From Bacteroidaceae bacterium (GTDB lineage Bacteria > Bacteroidota > Bacteroidia > Bacteroidales > Bacteroidaceae): a DNA stretch of 44,288 bases. Every line of letters begins with the position of its first letter. The first letter of the stretch is position 1. The stretch is taken from the NCBI GenBank assembly GCA_017448965.1, contig JAFSKK010000052.1, positions 1 through 44,288 of the forward strand. The letters are read 5' to 3'. Below the pieces are notes generated by a model. It saw only the letters and a program-made list of their open reading frames with translations. It was not told the origin of the DNA and made no database searches. Below are positions 24,251 to 33,803 of this stretch, in pieces. Made by a program: the position numbers and the translations under genes.

Positions 24251-24682
24251 ATGATTGAAGTTGGAATGAAACACACGAGCGAATTGGTGGTGAGCGAGCC
24301 GGTCACTGCCATTCGGATAGGATCTGGCGATATGCCAGTCCTTGCCACACCTGCCATGATGGCTTTGATGGAAAATGCCGCTATGAGGGCTGTCGGAGAT
24401 GCAATTCCAGAGGGTTGCACCACCGTTGGCGGTCATATCGAATCGTCACACTTGAGTCCTTCGAAAATTGGTGACAGGGTTACGGCCACCGCTGAAGTGA
24501 CGAAGGTGGATGGCAAGAAGATTGAGTTCAAGGTGATGGCTCACTCGGGCGACAAACTGATTGGAGAGGGCACGCATTTGAGGTTTGTTGTGGACAAAGA
24601 GCGGTTCATGTCAAAAGTCAACTCCTCGCTTCCAGCAGTTTCTCCAGACGCACCACTTCCTGCTTGTACTCCTCGGCCTTGA
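24251..24682 (+). CDS. Hotdog-fold thioesterase (FlK-like)
   Basis: A 143-residue hotdog-fold thioesterase of the FlK/fluoroacetyl-CoA-thioesterase-like group. Its pattern is MIEVGMKHTSELVVSE, ATPAMMALMENAAM (central helix with the acidic residue), TTVGGHIESSHLSP and GTHLRFVVDKERFMSKV. Such proteins hydrolyse acyl-CoAs; the natural substrate is unknown. I prefer the ATG at 24251, which has an A-rich upstream region, over 24221, which would add MKNWDKNNKS. The conserved part ends near RFMSKVN; the last ~20 residues (SSLPAVSPDAPLPACTPRP) are read from DNA antisense to the end of uvrB and look like run-on sequence. Confidence 0.82.
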   Translation: MIEVGMKHTSELVVSEPVTAIRIGSGDMPVLATPAMMALMENAAMRAVGDAIPEGCTTVGGHIESSHLSPSKIGDRVTATAEVTKVDGKKIEFKVMAHSGDKLIGEGTHLRFVVDKERFMSKVNSSLPAVSPDAPLPACTPRP

Positions 24683-26651
24683 GGAATGCAAGTTTCTTGG
24701 CTTCTTCTTTCATGAGTTTGCGGTTGCGGTCGATGGCACGGCGGATTTCGTCGGGAGTCATGGCATTGTAGATGGTGTCGGCTTCCGATTCGGCTGCCAG
24801 AGAGGCATTCTCCTCAATGTAGGCGTTGCCGAGATAGTCGATGGGCTTGTGCTGGCTGATGGCAATTTGCGTCTTCCGTATCTGTGTGGGTGTGATGCCG
24901 TGCTCTTCGTTGTAGGCCATCTGTTTCTTGCGGCGGCGATTGGTCTCATCGATGGTTTGCTGCATGGTGTCGGTGATGGTTTCGGCATACATGATGGCAA
25001 GCCCGTGCACGTTGCGGGCAGCACGTCCGATGATTTGTACGAGGGAACGGTGGTCGCGCAGAAAGCCCTGATAATCAGCATCGAGAATGGCAACGAGTGA
25101 GACCTCGGGGATGTCGAGTCCTTCGCGCAGCAGGTTGATGCCGATGAGCACTTCGTAGGTGCCTGCACGGAAATTGTTGATGATGTCCACACGCTCGAAA
25201 GTGTCCACATCGGAATGGATGTAGTTGGCGTTGATGCCCACGCTGTTGAAGAATGCTGACACCTCCTCTGCCTGCCGTTTCGTGGAGGTGATGACAAGGG
25301 TGCGCTCCCCCACCTCATTGCGCTGATGGATTTCTTCGATAAGGTCGTCCATGAAGTTGAGCTTGGGACGCACTTCGATGGGCGGGTCGAGCAGGCCTGT
25401 AGGACGGATGAGTTGTTCGACGATGACTCCTTCAGCGCGTTCCAGTTCATACTCGGCTGGTGTGGCCGACACATAGATGGTTTGTGGCGTGAGGGCTTCA
25501 AACTCTTCGAGCCGAAGCGGACGGTTATCGAGTGCGGCTGGCAGGCGGAAGGCGTAATCGACCAGATTCTCCTTACGATGGCGGTCGCCTCCCCACATGG
25601 CTTTCACCTGCGGGATGGATTGGTGGCTCTCATCGACGATGAGCAAATAGTCGTCGGGAAAGAAGTCGAGCAGGCAATAAGGACGTTCGCCCGCCTCGCG
25701 CCCGTCAAAGTAGCGGGAGTAGTTTTCAATGCCCGAACAATGCCCCGTCTCGCGTATCCATTCGAGGTCGTTCGTCACACGGAGTTCTATCTGCTTGGCC
25801 TTCTCCATATCGCCCCGTTCCTCATAAAAAAGGATGCGTTTGTGCAGGTCGTCCTCGATGTCGTGAATGGCCTTCAAGGTCTGTTCCTTGGTGGTCATGA
25901 AGAGGTTGGCGGGATAGATTTTATACTCCTCGTAGGAGGTGATGGGATAGAGTGTCTGCACGTCCAGTTCCTGTATCTCATCTATTGTATCATCGAAATA
26001 ACAAATGCGCAGAATCTTCTCATCATAAGCAAGATACACATCAACAGTTTCACCTTTTACCCGAAACTGTCCACGCTCCAACTCACCTGTCGCAGCCAAG
26101 TCATTGTTGGTGTAGAGCATATCGACCAACTTGCGGCGCAACGTCTCTATAGGAAGTTCCTGATCCACCGCGATGGGAAGGATGTTTTCGGCATAACTGG
26201 TCGGGGCACCCATACCATAGATGCACGACACCGACGAGACAATGATGACATCTTTTCTGCCCGAGAGCAAGGCAGAAACAGCTGCCAGACGCTTGCGGTC
26301 GAGTTCTTCGTTGATGGCCAAATCCTTCTCGATGTAGGTGCCTGTGGAGGGGATGTACGCCTCTGGCTGATAGTAGTCGTAGTAACTCACGTAATACTCC
26401 ACAGCATTGTTGGGGAAGAAGGCTTTCATCTCCGTGTAGAGTTGGTGTGCCAAGGTCTTGTTGTGGCTGAAAATGAGGGTCGGCTTTCCGATGTTCTGAA
26501 TGACATTGGCCATCGTGAACGTCTTTCCAGAACCCGTCACCCCCAAAAGCACCTGAGCCGGCAATCCGTCCTTCACTCCTTGTGTGAGCTGTTCAATGGC
26601 TTGCGGCTGGTCGCCTGTCGGCTGAAACTTCGATGTCAACTGAAAATTCAT
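24618..26651 (-). CDS. uvrB: Excinuclease ABC subunit B
   Basis: The damage-verification helicase of nucleotide excision repair, working with UvrA and UvrC. The 677-residue protein is full length. The Walker A motif GVTGSGKT spans residues 37-44; the beta-hairpin region YYDYYQPEAYIPSTGTYIEK is present, as are the DEAD-like box IVDESHQS, the helicase motif VLIGINLLREGLDIPEV, and a C-terminal UVR motif. The last 65 bp overlap the 3' end of the convergent thioesterase gene. Confidence 0.97.
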   Translation of the reverse strand: MNFQLTSKFQPTGDQPQAIEQLTQGVKDGLPAQVLLGVTGSGKTFTMANVIQNIGKPTLIFSHNKTLAHQLYTEMKAFFPNNAVEYYVSYYDYYQPEAYIPSTGTYIEKDLAINEELDRKRLAAVSALLSGRKDVIIVSSVSCIYGMGAPTSYAENILPIAVDQELPIETLRRKLVDMLYTNNDLAATGELERGQFRVKGETVDVYLAYDEKILRICYFDDTIDEIQELDVQTLYPITSYEEYKIYPANLFMTTKEQTLKAIHDIEDDLHKRILFYEERGDMEKAKQIELRVTNDLEWIRETGHCSGIENYSRYFDGREAGERPYCLLDFFPDDYLLIVDESHQSIPQVKAMWGGDRHRKENLVDYAFRLPAALDNRPLRLEEFEALTPQTIYVSATPAEYELERAEGVIVEQLIRPTGLLDPPIEVRPKLNFMDDLIEEIHQRNEVGERTLVITSTKRQAEEVSAFFNSVGINANYIHSDVDTFERVDIINNFRAGTYEVLIGINLLREGLDIPEVSLVAILDADYQGFLRDHRSLVQIIGRAARNVHGLAIMYAETITDTMQQTIDETNRRRKKQMAYNEEHGITPTQIRKTQIAISQHKPIDYLGNAYIEENASLAAESEADTIYNAMTPDEIRRAIDRNRKLMKEEAKKLAFLKAEEYKQEVVRLEKLLEARS

Positions 26652-26673
26652 GCGCTGTTCGTCTATCGGAGTG

Positions 26674-26681
26674 CAAAATTA
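26674..26681 (-). promoter_or_regulatory. Possible -7 element of uvrB
   Basis: TAATTTTG on the minus strand, 23 bp before the ATG. No clear -33 box. Confidence 0.4.
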
Positions 26682-26777
26682 CGACTTCTATCCGTAAATA
26701 TTTCCTAATTCGTTCGGATTTTTCTAAAGAAAACTAAAATAATCCTCGGATATGGAGTTTCTTAGGCAAAAAAAGCG

Positions 26778-26785
26778 TACCTTTG
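26778..26785 (+). promoter_or_regulatory. -7 element of the bamD operon
   Basis: TACCTTTG, with a predicted start near 26792 and a 14-nt leader to the ATG at 26806. The upstream TTT at 26758-26760 is a weak -33 box. Confidence 0.65.
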
Positions 26786-26805
26786 CAGTCGAAATTTTTA
26801 TCACA

Positions 26806-27651
26806 ATGAGGAAATTCTTGTCGATCGGGGTCATTTCAGCCATGCTTTTGAGTTCTTGCAACTCCTACAACAAAGTGCTGAAATCAACTGATTATGATTA
26901 TAAATACGAGGTTGCCAAGGAGTGCTACACCGCAGGGCTATACACAAGAGCATACCAACTGCTGGAAGAACTCATCATGGTCATGAAAGGCTCTGACCGT
27001 GGGGAGGAATCACTGTTTATGCTGGGTATGTGCTTCTACAACCTGCGTGACTACGAGACTTCCACCATGTATCTCGACCGATATGTGAAAACCTATCCAA
27101 AGGGAGACTACGCGGAACTGGCTCGTTTCTACAGCGGCAAAGCCTCTTTCATGATGAGTCCTGACCCCCGACTGGATCAATCGCCCACTTACACCGCCAT
27201 CAACCAACTGCAGGATTTTCTGGACTTTCACCCCTACTCCGAACTGCGCGAGGAGGTGAACGACATGATTTACGAATTGCAGAACCGATTGGTGCAGAAA
27301 GAGTATGACAGCGCAAAACTCTACTACAACCTGGGCTCCTACGTGGGCAACTGTGCCAACGGAGGCAGCAACTACGAGGCCTGCATCATCACGGCAGAGA
27401 ATGCGCTGAAGACGTTCCCTTACACCCGTATGCGCGAAGACCTCTACATGATGATTCTCCGCTGCCGCTACCAGTTGGCACAACGCAGCGTGGACGAGAA
27501 ACGGGATGAACGCTACCGTCAAACTATCGACGAGTATTTCGGCTTCAAGAACGAGTTCCCGAACAGCAAGTACCTAAAAGAGGCCGACAACATCTACCAG
27601 CACTCTGCCGCAAAGGTGAAGTATGAGGATAACAGGGACTCGCAAAATTGA
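26806..27651 (+). CDS. bamD: Outer-membrane assembly lipoprotein BamD
   Basis: A TPR lipoprotein of the BAM complex, which inserts barrels into the outer membrane together with BamA. The 281-residue protein has a lipoprotein signal with LSSC (lipidated Cys18), then five TPR-like helix pairs, beginning with the DYDYKYEVAKECYTAGLYTRAYQLLEELI repeat region and including GEESLFMLGMCFYNLRDYETSTMYLDRYVKTYPKG. The ATG at 26806 follows the promoter; the longer frame from 26752 would start inside it. It is followed by omega and DUF4293, an arrangement that suggests one operon. Confidence 0.92.
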   Translation: MRKFLSIGVISAMLLSSCNSYNKVLKSTDYDYKYEVAKECYTAGLYTRAYQLLEELIMVMKGSDRGEESLFMLGMCFYNLRDYETSTMYLDRYVKTYPKGDYAELARFYSGKASFMMSPDPRLDQSPTYTAINQLQDFLDFHPYSELREEVNDMIYELQNRLVQKEYDSAKLYYNLGSYVGNCANGGSNYEACIITAENALKTFPYTRMREDLYMMILRCRYQLAQRSVDEKRDERYRQTIDEYFGFKNEFPNSKYLKEADNIYQHSAAKVKYEDNRDSQN

Positions 27652-27694
27652 TGCCCCCACTTACAGAATAACCAAAAGATAAAACATAAAAACA

Positions 27695-28030
27695 ATGGAT
27701 TTCAAGAAAACAAACGCCCCTACCACTACTGTGACGCGCAACCTGATGGATTTGAGCCGCGACACCAACAACGTGTATGAAAGCGTAGTCATCATCTCCA
27801 AACGTGCCAACCAAATTGCCGCCGAGATGAAGGAAGAACTCAGCAAGAAACTGGTTGAATTCGGCACACACACCGACACCCTCGACGAGGTGTTCGAGAA
27901 TGAAGAGCAGATTCAGATTTCTCGCTACTACGAGCGTCTGCCCAAACCTACACTCATCGCAACACAGGAGTTTCTGGAGGACAAAGTGTACTACCGCAAT
28001 CCATCGAAGGAATCTGACAGAAAGTTCTAA
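27695..28030 (+). CDS. rpoZ: RNA polymerase omega / Rpb6-like subunit
   Basis: A 111-residue protein of the Bacteroidota omega type, the small subunit that helps assemble RNA polymerase by folding around the beta-prime C-terminus. The core helix is NVYESVVIISKRANQIAAEMKEELSKKL (about residues 26-53), matching the Rpb6/omega motif of an aliphatic helix ending in RANQI. The acidic tail with RYYERLPKPTLIATQEFLEDKVYYRNP is shared by Bacteroidota members. It lies between bamD (43 bp gap) and the DUF4293 gene (3 bp gap). Confidence 0.85.
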   Translation: MDFKKTNAPTTTVTRNLMDLSRDTNNVYESVVIISKRANQIAAEMKEELSKKLVEFGTHTDTLDEVFENEEQIQISRYYERLPKPTLIATQEFLEDKVYYRNPSKESDRKF

Positions 28031-28033
28031 ACG

Positions 28034-28531
28034 ATGATTCAGCGAATACAGACCGTCTATCTGGCACTCGTCCTCATCTTCTCGTTTGTGGGGGTCATCT
28101 CCACCATCGGCGGATGGACAGTGGCGGACAGCGTGGTGGCACATTTCAGCAATTTCACCTTCGGAGCCGAGGGAGCATTCAAGGCTTTAGACTCCACAAG
28201 TGGCCCTTGGTGCTTGGGTGTGCTGCTCATCATGGTTATGTTCCTTTCGGCCATGAGCATCATGCTCTTCCGCAAGCGCATGCGCCAGTTGCGGATCACC
28301 ATCTTCAGCACAATCCTGCTGGTAGGGTATGTGGCAGCCTACGCTGTGTTTGCCTATTATTACCACCTGAACCTTCAAGAGTTCGCAGAGGCAGCTGGAG
28401 GTATCGTTCCCACCTTCCATCTGAAATTCGTGGCCATCTTTCCCGTGCTCAGCATCATCCTCAATTGTCTGGCCATTCAGGGCATTCGCAAAGACGAGGC
28501 ACTGGTTCGTTCGCTCGACAGAATCCGATAG
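28034..28531 (+). CDS. DUF4293 membrane protein
   Basis: A 165-residue inner-membrane protein with four hydrophobic segments (residues ~5-28, 58-78, 88-112, 130-150) and a short basic C-terminus. The start MIQRIQTVYLALV and the FYYxxxLNLQEF-like region are typical of DUF4293, a Bacteroidota-only family of unknown function. It is the last gene of the bamD-rpoZ operon. Confidence 0.82.
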   Translation: MIQRIQTVYLALVLIFSFVGVISTIGGWTVADSVVAHFSNFTFGAEGAFKALDSTSGPWCLGVLLIMVMFLSAMSIMLFRKRMRQLRITIFSTILLVGYVAAYAVFAYYYHLNLQEFAEAAGGIVPTFHLKFVAIFPVLSIILNCLAIQGIRKDEALVRSLDRIR

Positions 28532-28604
28532 GAAAAGGACAAAATTCCCCACTCTTTATAATATAATAATGTGTAAAGAAAGGCGATAAAAAGAAAACAA
28601 AAAG

Positions 28605-28632
28605 AAAATACTTTTTCAAGGTATTTTTTTAC
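28605..28632 (+). terminator. Weak terminator after the DUF4293 gene
   Basis: An AU-rich hairpin, aaaatac with gtatttt, followed by a T-run at 28623-28629. The stem is short, so confidence is low. Confidence 0.4.
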
Positions 28633-28640
28633 TGAAAAGT

Positions 28641-28671
28641 TTTGTTGGTTCGTGAAAAAGTGCTACCTTTG
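28641..28671 (+). promoter_or_regulatory. Promoter of the tRNA cluster
   Basis: A perfect consensus: TTTG at 28641-28644, a 19 bp spacer and TACCTTTG at 28664-28671, ending 11 bp before the first tRNA. Confidence 0.88.
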
Positions 28672-28682
28672 CACTCGCAAAC

Positions 28683-28755
28683 GCGGAAATAGCTCAGTTG
28701 GTAGAGCACAACCTTGCCAAGGTTGGGGTCGCGAGTTCGAGTCTCGTTTTCCGCT
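28683..28755 (+). tRNA. tRNA-Gly (GCC)
   Basis: A full cloverleaf: acceptor GCGGAAA/TTTCCGC, anticodon arm CAACC-TTGCCAA-GGTTG with anticodon GCC, and TtgCGAGTTCGAGTCTCG arm. No encoded CCA. It is identical to the copies at 29047 and 29192. Confidence 0.96.
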
Positions 28756-28801
28756 CTCTCTGTAAAAAGAGACATTTCTTTGACACAATGACAGCAAACA
28801 T

Positions 28802-28882
28802 GCCCACGTGGCGGAATGGTAGACGCGCTCGTTTCAGGTGCGAGTGTTGAGAGACGTGCAAGTTCGATTCTTGTCGTGGGCA
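28802..28882 (+). tRNA. tRNA-Leu (CAG)
   Basis: Acceptor GCCCACG/CGTGGGC, anticodon arm CTCGT-TTCAGGT-GCGAG with anticodon CAG, and a class II long variable arm. CCA is not encoded. Confidence 0.94.
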
Positions 28883-28892
28883 CTAAAAGAAT

Positions 28893-28974
28893 GGAGAGGT
28901 GGCGGAATGGTAGACGCGCTACTTTGAGGGGGTAGTGGGCTCAGCCCGTGGGAGTTCGAGTCTCCTCCTCTTCA
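28893..28974 (+). tRNA. tRNA-Leu (GAG)
   Basis: Acceptor GGAGAGG/CCTCTTC with one G-U pair, anticodon arm CTACT-TTGAGGG-GGTAG with anticodon GAG, and a long variable arm (gtgggctcagcccgt). CCA is not encoded. Confidence 0.93.
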
Positions 28975-29046
28975 CTCAAATCCAAAAAGAAGACTCTGGA
29001 GAGAGTTCCTTCAACAGACATTGACATACAATGCATCCAAGCATTT

Positions 29047-29119
29047 GCGGAAATAGCTCAGTTGGTAGAGCACAACCTTGCCAAGGTTGGGGTCGCGAGT
29101 TCGAGTCTCGTTTTCCGCT
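29047..29119 (+). tRNA. tRNA-Gly (GCC), second copy
   Basis: Identical over its full length to the tRNA-Gly at 28683-28755. Confidence 0.96.
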
Positions 29120-29191
29120 CAAAAAAATAATGGTTCATAATAAATTAAGGGATTTTTGTGATTTTTGTTTGCGAAAATGGAAATCACGTGT

Positions 29192-29264
29192 GCGGAAATA
29201 GCTCAGTTGGTAGAGCACAACCTTGCCAAGGTTGGGGTCGCGAGTTCGAGTCTCGTTTTCCGCT
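29192..29264 (+). tRNA. tRNA-Gly (GCC), third copy
   Basis: Identical over its full length to the tRNA-Gly at 28683-28755. The 72-nt spacer before it is AT-rich with several TTTTTG words. Confidence 0.96.
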
Positions 29265-29300
29265 CATCATTAGACATTCGTTTTTTCATAGCATTCGTGT

Positions 29301-29333
29301 ACCAGAGGTCGTGAGATTTCTGGTGCATTTTTT
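29301..29333 (+). terminator. Terminator of the tRNA cluster
   Basis: ACCAGA (29301-29306) pairs with TCTGGT (29319-29324), followed by gcatttttt. A competing 10-bp pairing of TTCTGGTGCA (29318-29327) with TGCACCAGAA (29359-29368) is also possible. Confidence 0.6.
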
Positions 29334-29382
29334 ATATCTGACAACAACAAACAAAAGGTGCACCAGAAGCAATAACTGGAAT

Positions 29383-29437
29383 AAAAAAACCGCTGTTTCC
29401 GAATGACAGATATCCGTCAACAGGAAACAGCGGTTTT
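29383..29437. terminator. Bidirectional terminator between the tRNA cluster and the his operon
   Basis: A perfect 15-bp stem, AAAACCGCTGTTTCC with GGAAACAGCGGTTTT, and further pairing TGAC/GTCA inside the loop. It has A-runs on the left and Ts on the right, so it serves both convergent transcripts. Confidence 0.85.
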
Positions 29438-29460
29438 AATTTTGATGTATGTGGAAGAGG

Positions 29461-30528
29461 TCAAAGAACTCCCTTGCTGCTGGGCAATTGGAACTTGTAG
29501 ATGTCACGCTTGACCGCCATCTTGATGCTACGGGCAAGTGCCTTGAAGATGCCCTCAATCTTGTGGTGTTCGTTATCGCCTTCAGCCTTGATGTTGAGAT
29601 TCATGCGAGCGGCATCGCTGAATGACTTGAAGAAATGGAGGAACATCTCGGTAGGCATGTCCCCCACCCGTTCACGTTTGAATTCAGCATCCCACACAAG
29701 CCAAGGACGACCGCCAAAGTCGAGTGCCACTTGGCAAAGGCAATCGTCCATCGGGAGTGTATAGCCATAACGCTCAATACCTCGCTTGTCGCCAAGTGCT
29801 TTTGCAATACACTCTCCGAGAGCAATGCCCGTATCCTCAATGGTGTGGTGTTCATCCACATCGAGATCACCCTTCACATGGATGCGGAGGTCGATGGATC
29901 CATGCTTTCCAATCTGCTCCAGCATATGGTCGAAGAAGCCAAGCCCTGTGTGGATGTCGCACTGTCCTGTTCCGTCGAGATTGAGACTGATGTCGATGTC
30001 TGTCTCTTTCGTGGTGCGACGCACAGAAGCCGTTCGTTCTCCTGCAAAAAGAATCTCCGTGATTTCATCCCACGACTGTACGTTATCGCCAAGAATCAAA
30101 TACTTGCAACCCAGATTCTCCGCCAGCTGCTTATCTGTCTGGCGGTCACCAATGACGTATGAGTTGGCAAGGTCGTACTCCCCTGTCATATACTTTCCCA
30201 TCATGCCTGTTCCAGGCTTGCGAGTTGGCAAATGATCTTCAGGGAAGGAACGGTCAATAAGGATGTCATCAAATGTGACGCCCTCCCCTTTCAAGGTATT
30301 GAGCATGAGATTGTGCGTTGGCCAAAAGTCAGCTTCAGGATACGAAGTCGTTCCAAGCCCGTCCTGATTGCTCACCATCACAAACTCAAAATCAAGTTTG
30401 GTACGGATGAAATTAAGATTGCGTATCACACCCGGAACGAACTGAAACTTCTCGAAAGAATCAATCTGCTCGTCAGCCGGTTCCACAAGGATGGTGCCGT
30501 CGCGGTCGATAAAAAGTGCCTGTTTCAT
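29461..30528 (-). CDS. hisB: Bifunctional histidinol-phosphatase / imidazoleglycerol-phosphate dehydratase
   Basis: Catalyses two steps of histidine synthesis: dehydration of imidazoleglycerol phosphate and dephosphorylation of histidinol phosphate. The 355-residue protein has an N-terminal HAD phosphatase (DRDGT with D8 and D10 near the N-terminus) and a C-terminal IGP dehydratase with GLGFFDHML and [15 protein letters not shown] metal-binding motifs. Length equals that of E. coli HisB. The ATG at 30528 is chosen because the HAD motif must lie close to the N-terminus; the open frame continues to 30651. Last gene of the leftward his operon. Confidence 0.95.
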   Translation of the reverse strand: MKQALFIDRDGTILVEPADEQIDSFEKFQFVPGVIRNLNFIRTKLDFEFVMVSNQDGLGTTSYPEADFWPTHNLMLNTLKGEGVTFDDILIDRSFPEDHLPTRKPGTGMMGKYMTGEYDLANSYVIGDRQTDKQLAENLGCKYLILGDNVQSWDEITEILFAGERTASVRRTTKETDIDISLNLDGTGQCDIHTGLGFFDHMLEQIGKHGSIDLRIHVKGDLDVDEHHTIEDTGIALGECIAKALGDKRGIERYGYTLPMDDCLCQVALDFGGRPWLVWDAEFKRERVGDMPTEMFLHFFKSFSDAARMNLNIKAEGDNEHHKIEGIFKALARSIKMAVKRDIYKFQLPSSKGVL

Positions 30529-30530
30529 AA

Positions 30531-30554
30531 GAATTGAAGAGTTGAAGAATTGAA
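30531..30554. repeat. Octamer GAATTGAA x3 before hisB
   Basis: gaattgaa gagttgaa gaattgaa in tandem fill most of the hisC-hisB gap. The same octamer occurs at 7448-7528. Confidence 0.75.
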
Positions 30555-30569
30555 GCGTGGAATCCACAC

Positions 30570-31607
30570 CTATACATATTGGCGAAGTGCGGCCAAAAGT
30601 TTGGTGTTCTCCTCTTTCGTGCCCACGGTGATACGAAGGCAATCGCCACAAAGATGTACCCGATTGCGATTACGCACAATGACATTTTTCTGTACCAAAT
30701 ACCTGTAGATGCCATCAGCATCAGTCACCTTCACGAGAATGAAGTTGGCATCGGTTGGATAGACCTTCTTGCAAATCGGCAAGATTTTGAGTGACTTGAT
30801 GAGCGTCTCACGTTCTTCGAGCATCATGGTGATGTGGCGTTGCAACAGCGTCGCATTGCTCAGAATCTCCATCGCCTTCTTCTGTGTGAGCACATTCACG
30901 TTGTAGGGATACTTGACTTTGTTGAAGAGTCCAATGATGTCGGTGCTTGCAAATGCCATACCCAAACGGATTCCAGCAGCTCCCCACGCTTTGGAGAAGG
31001 TGGCCAGCACGATGAGATTGGGGTACTTCTGGATGTCAAGACGGAAAGGACGCTGCACAGAAAAGTCACTATATGCTTCGTCCACAATCACAACACCCTG
31101 GAATGTCTTCACGATTTTTTCTATCTTTTCACGTTGGAACGCATTACCAGTAGGGTTGTTGGGCGAACAGACAAAGATGATTTTCGTGTTTTCATCACAA
31201 GCCGCCAAGATGGCATCCGGATCGATGTCATACTCCTCGTTGAGCGACACCTTCCTGTACTCCACATCGTTCACATCGGCGCACACCTCATACATGCCAT
31301 AGGTGGGATCAATCGCCACCACATTATCCTTCCCTGGACGACAGAATATACGATACGGCAAGTCTATCGCCTCATCGCTACCGTTTCCCAAAAAGATGTT
31401 ATTCACAGGCACATTCTTCATCGGAGAAATCATCTGCTTCAACTGCTCCTGCAACGGATCGGGATAGCGGTTTACGCCGTTGGGATAAGGATTCTCGTTG
31501 GCATCGAGAAAAGCATCAGCCTTCACGCCCTTGAACTCATCGCGGGCGCAACTATATGGTTTGAGTGCCCAAATGTTCGGGCGCACTAATTCTTTAAGTG
31601 GTTTCAT
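30570..31607 (-). CDS. hisC: Histidinol-phosphate aminotransferase
   Basis: A PLP-dependent transaminase of histidine synthesis, making L-histidinol phosphate. The 345-residue class I/II aminotransferase has [31 protein letters not shown] and the PLP-lysine motif [15 protein letters not shown]. Its ATG overlaps the hisD stop by 4 bp. Confidence 0.95.
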   Translation of the reverse strand: MKPLKELVRPNIWALKPYSCARDEFKGVKADAFLDANENPYPNGVNRYPDPLQEQLKQMISPMKNVPVNNIFLGNGSDEAIDLPYRIFCRPGKDNVVAIDPTYGMYEVCADVNDVEYRKVSLNEEYDIDPDAILAACDENTKIIFVCSPNNPTGNAFQREKIEKIVKTFQGVVIVDEAYSDFSVQRPFRLDIQKYPNLIVLATFSKAWGAAGIRLGMAFASTDIIGLFNKVKYPYNVNVLTQKKAMEILSNATLLQRHITMMLEERETLIKSLKILPICKKVYPTDANFILVKVTDADGIYRYLVQKNVIVRNRNRVHLCGDCLRITVGTKEENTKLLAALRQYV

Positions 31608-32884
31608 ATTGATTGAAGTCTTACAGTCATTGCATTCTTGTGGGCATCCAGTTGTTCCGCTTCGGCCATCAGTTCAACAGCACGACCGATGGAACGAATG
31701 CCTTCAACTGATAGTTCTTGGAAAGTAATCTTTCGGCAGAACGAATCGAGGTTCACACCGCTATACGCTTTTGCATAGCCCGATGTAGGCAGGGTGTGGT
31801 TAGTTCCCGAAGCATAATCGCCCGCCGATTCGCACGAGTAGTGACCGAGGAAAACACTTCCCGCATTCACCACCCTATCGGCAAACGACATATAATTGTC
31901 CACAGACAGAATCAGATGTTCAGGCGCATATTCATTGGTCATCTCAACCGCCTCATCCATATCCTTCACAATAATCAGTTTCGAATACTGCAAAGACTTC
32001 TCGGCAATCTCCTTACGAGGCAGAAGAGCCAACTGACGAGCCACTTCCGCATCCACATTCTCTGCCATCGACTCGGATGTGGTGATCAGAATGACCTGAG
32101 AATCCACACCATGCTCTGCCTGAGAGAGCAAGTCTGCCGCCACAAAGGTCGGGTTGGCTGTCTCGTCTGCCACCACAGCCACTTCTGAAGGGCCAGCAGG
32201 CATGTCAATCGCCACATCGTGCAGACTCACTTGCTGCTTGGCAGCCATTACAAACTGATTGCCAGGACCGAATATCTTGCTGACTTTCGGCACAGACTCT
32301 GTTCCGTAGGCCATTGCGCCAATTGCCTGAACGCCACCTGCCTTGAAGATTTTGCTGACACCAGCCACCTTGGCTGCCATCAGAATCGCAGGATGCACCT
32401 TTCCCTCACGGTTGGGAGGAGTACAGAGCACTATCTCCTGACATCCAGCAATCTTGGCAGGAGTGGCCAGCATGAGCACAGTGGAGAACAGGGGTGCTGT
32501 GCCCCCTGGGATGTAAAGTCCTACCTTCTCTATAGGTACAGATTTCTGCCAGCACACCACACCCGAAGCGGTTTCCACTTTCTCGCCCTCAAACTTCTGA
32601 GCAGCATGGAACTTCTCGATATTGGCATGAGCCAATTGCAAGGCTGCCTTCAAGTCATCAGACACCAGTTCTTCCGCTTCGGCCATTTCCGCTGCAGAAA
32701 CTGCCAACGAGTCAAGCCTCACTTTGTCGAACTTCTCTTCAAAGGCTTTCACCGCAGCATCACCATCTTGTCGAACTTGATCCAGCACGGTCTTCACCGT
32801 CTCGCGCAGTTCTGAAGCATCGCGATGCGGACGTTCAAGCATAGCAGTCCACTCCGTCGGGTTTGGATATTTGATAATGTTCAT
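31604..32884 (-). CDS. hisD: Histidinol dehydrogenase
   Basis: Oxidises histidinol to histidine in two NAD+-dependent steps using Zn2+. The 426-residue protein has the family core: [20 protein letters not shown], the GPGNQFV region, [27 protein letters not shown] (zinc ligand Q/H) and YAPEHL. Placed between hisG and hisC. Confidence 0.96.
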   Translation of the reverse strand: MNIIKYPNPTEWTAMLERPHRDASELRETVKTVLDQVRQDGDAAVKAFEEKFDKVRLDSLAVSAAEMAEAEELVSDDLKAALQLAHANIEKFHAAQKFEGEKVETASGVVCWQKSVPIEKVGLYIPGGTAPLFSTVLMLATPAKIAGCQEIVLCTPPNREGKVHPAILMAAKVAGVSKIFKAGGVQAIGAMAYGTESVPKVSKIFGPGNQFVMAAKQQVSLHDVAIDMPAGPSEVAVVADETANPTFVAADLLSQAEHGVDSQVILITTSESMAENVDAEVARQLALLPRKEIAEKSLQYSKLIIVKDMDEAVEMTNEYAPEHLILSVDNYMSFADRVVNAGSVFLGHYSCESAGDYASGTNHTLPTSGYAKAYSGVNLDSFCRKITFQELSVEGIRSIGRAVELMAEAEQLDAHKNAMTVRLQSI

Positions 32885-32902
32885 TTTCTTTGCCTCGTTC
32901 AG

Positions 32903-33754
32903 TTACAATATCATCTTTTCAATAGGTGTCACCAAGATGCCTTCAGCACCAAGCGCTTTCAACTGACCCACAATCTCCCAGAAGTGTTTCTCGTCCAGAA
33001 CCGCATGTACAGAACACCAGTCTTGGTCAGCCAACGGAATGATAGTGGGACTCTTCAATCCTGGAAGCACCTTCACGATTTCATTCAGACGTGCCTTCGG
33101 AGCATTCATGCGCACATATTTCTTGTCTTCGGCAATCAGCACAGACTCAATACGGAAAAGAAGGTCATCAAGAATGGCCTGCTTCTCCTCAGAAAGGTTG
33201 GGTGTGCCAATGAGCAATGCCTCGCTCTTCATCACCACCTCCACTTCCTTGAGGTTGTTGCTAACCAATGTGGAACCTGAACTAACGATGTCGAAGATTC
33301 CATCAGCAAGTCCGATGCCCGGAGCAATCTCCACAGAACCTTGAATCACGTGGATTTCTGTCTTCACACCCTTCTCTTCCAAGAACTTACGCAGGATGAC
33401 TGGATAGGAAGTCGCTATCTTCTTCCCGTTGAACCACTCCACGCCAGGATAGTCGATAGCCTTCGGAATGGCTAAAGAGATGCGACACTTGCTGAAGCCC
33501 AGACGCTTCACCACGTCGGCATCTTCACCACGCTCCACAAACTCATTCTCGCCCACGATGCCTACATCGGCCACACCATCAGCCACTGTCTGTGGAATAT
33601 CATCGTCGCGGAGGAAAAGCACCTCCAATGGGAAGTTAGAAGACTGAACGAGCAACGTGCGCTTGCTCGAACTCACCTTGATGCCCGTCTCCTTCAGAAG
33701 ATTCATTGTGTCTTCGAAGAGACGGCCTTTTGATTGTACTGCTATACGTAACAT
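32903..33754 (-). CDS. hisG: ATP phosphoribosyltransferase (long form)
   Basis: The first enzyme of histidine synthesis, joining ATP and PRPP. The 283-residue long form has the two-part catalytic domain (LRIAVQSKGRL, GVADVGIVGENE, GIFDIVSSGSTLVSN PRPP loop) and a C-terminal regulatory domain (residues ~205-283) that gives histidine feedback inhibition in known members. It is 49 bp downstream of the glycosyltransferase gene with no clear promoter between, so the his genes may be read from the recR promoter. Confidence 0.95.
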   Translation of the reverse strand: MLRIAVQSKGRLFEDTMNLLKETGIKVSSSKRTLLVQSSNFPLEVLFLRDDDIPQTVADGVADVGIVGENEFVERGEDADVVKRLGFSKCRISLAIPKAIDYPGVEWFNGKKIATSYPVILRKFLEEKGVKTEIHVIQGSVEIAPGIGLADGIFDIVSSGSTLVSNNLKEVEVVMKSEALLIGTPNLSEEKQAILDDLLFRIESVLIAEDKKYVRMNAPKARLNEIVKVLPGLKSPTIIPLADQDWCSVHAVLDEKHFWEIVGQLKALGAEGILVTPIEKMIL

Positions 33755-33803
33755 ATATGATTTTGTTTTTATTCGTTGAATAATATAATGATCATGTAAT
33801 GCC

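Noticed and set aside
25326-26708. 460-codon open frame antisense to uvrB
   Set aside because: Shadow of uvrB, which has every family motif; no promoter points into it.
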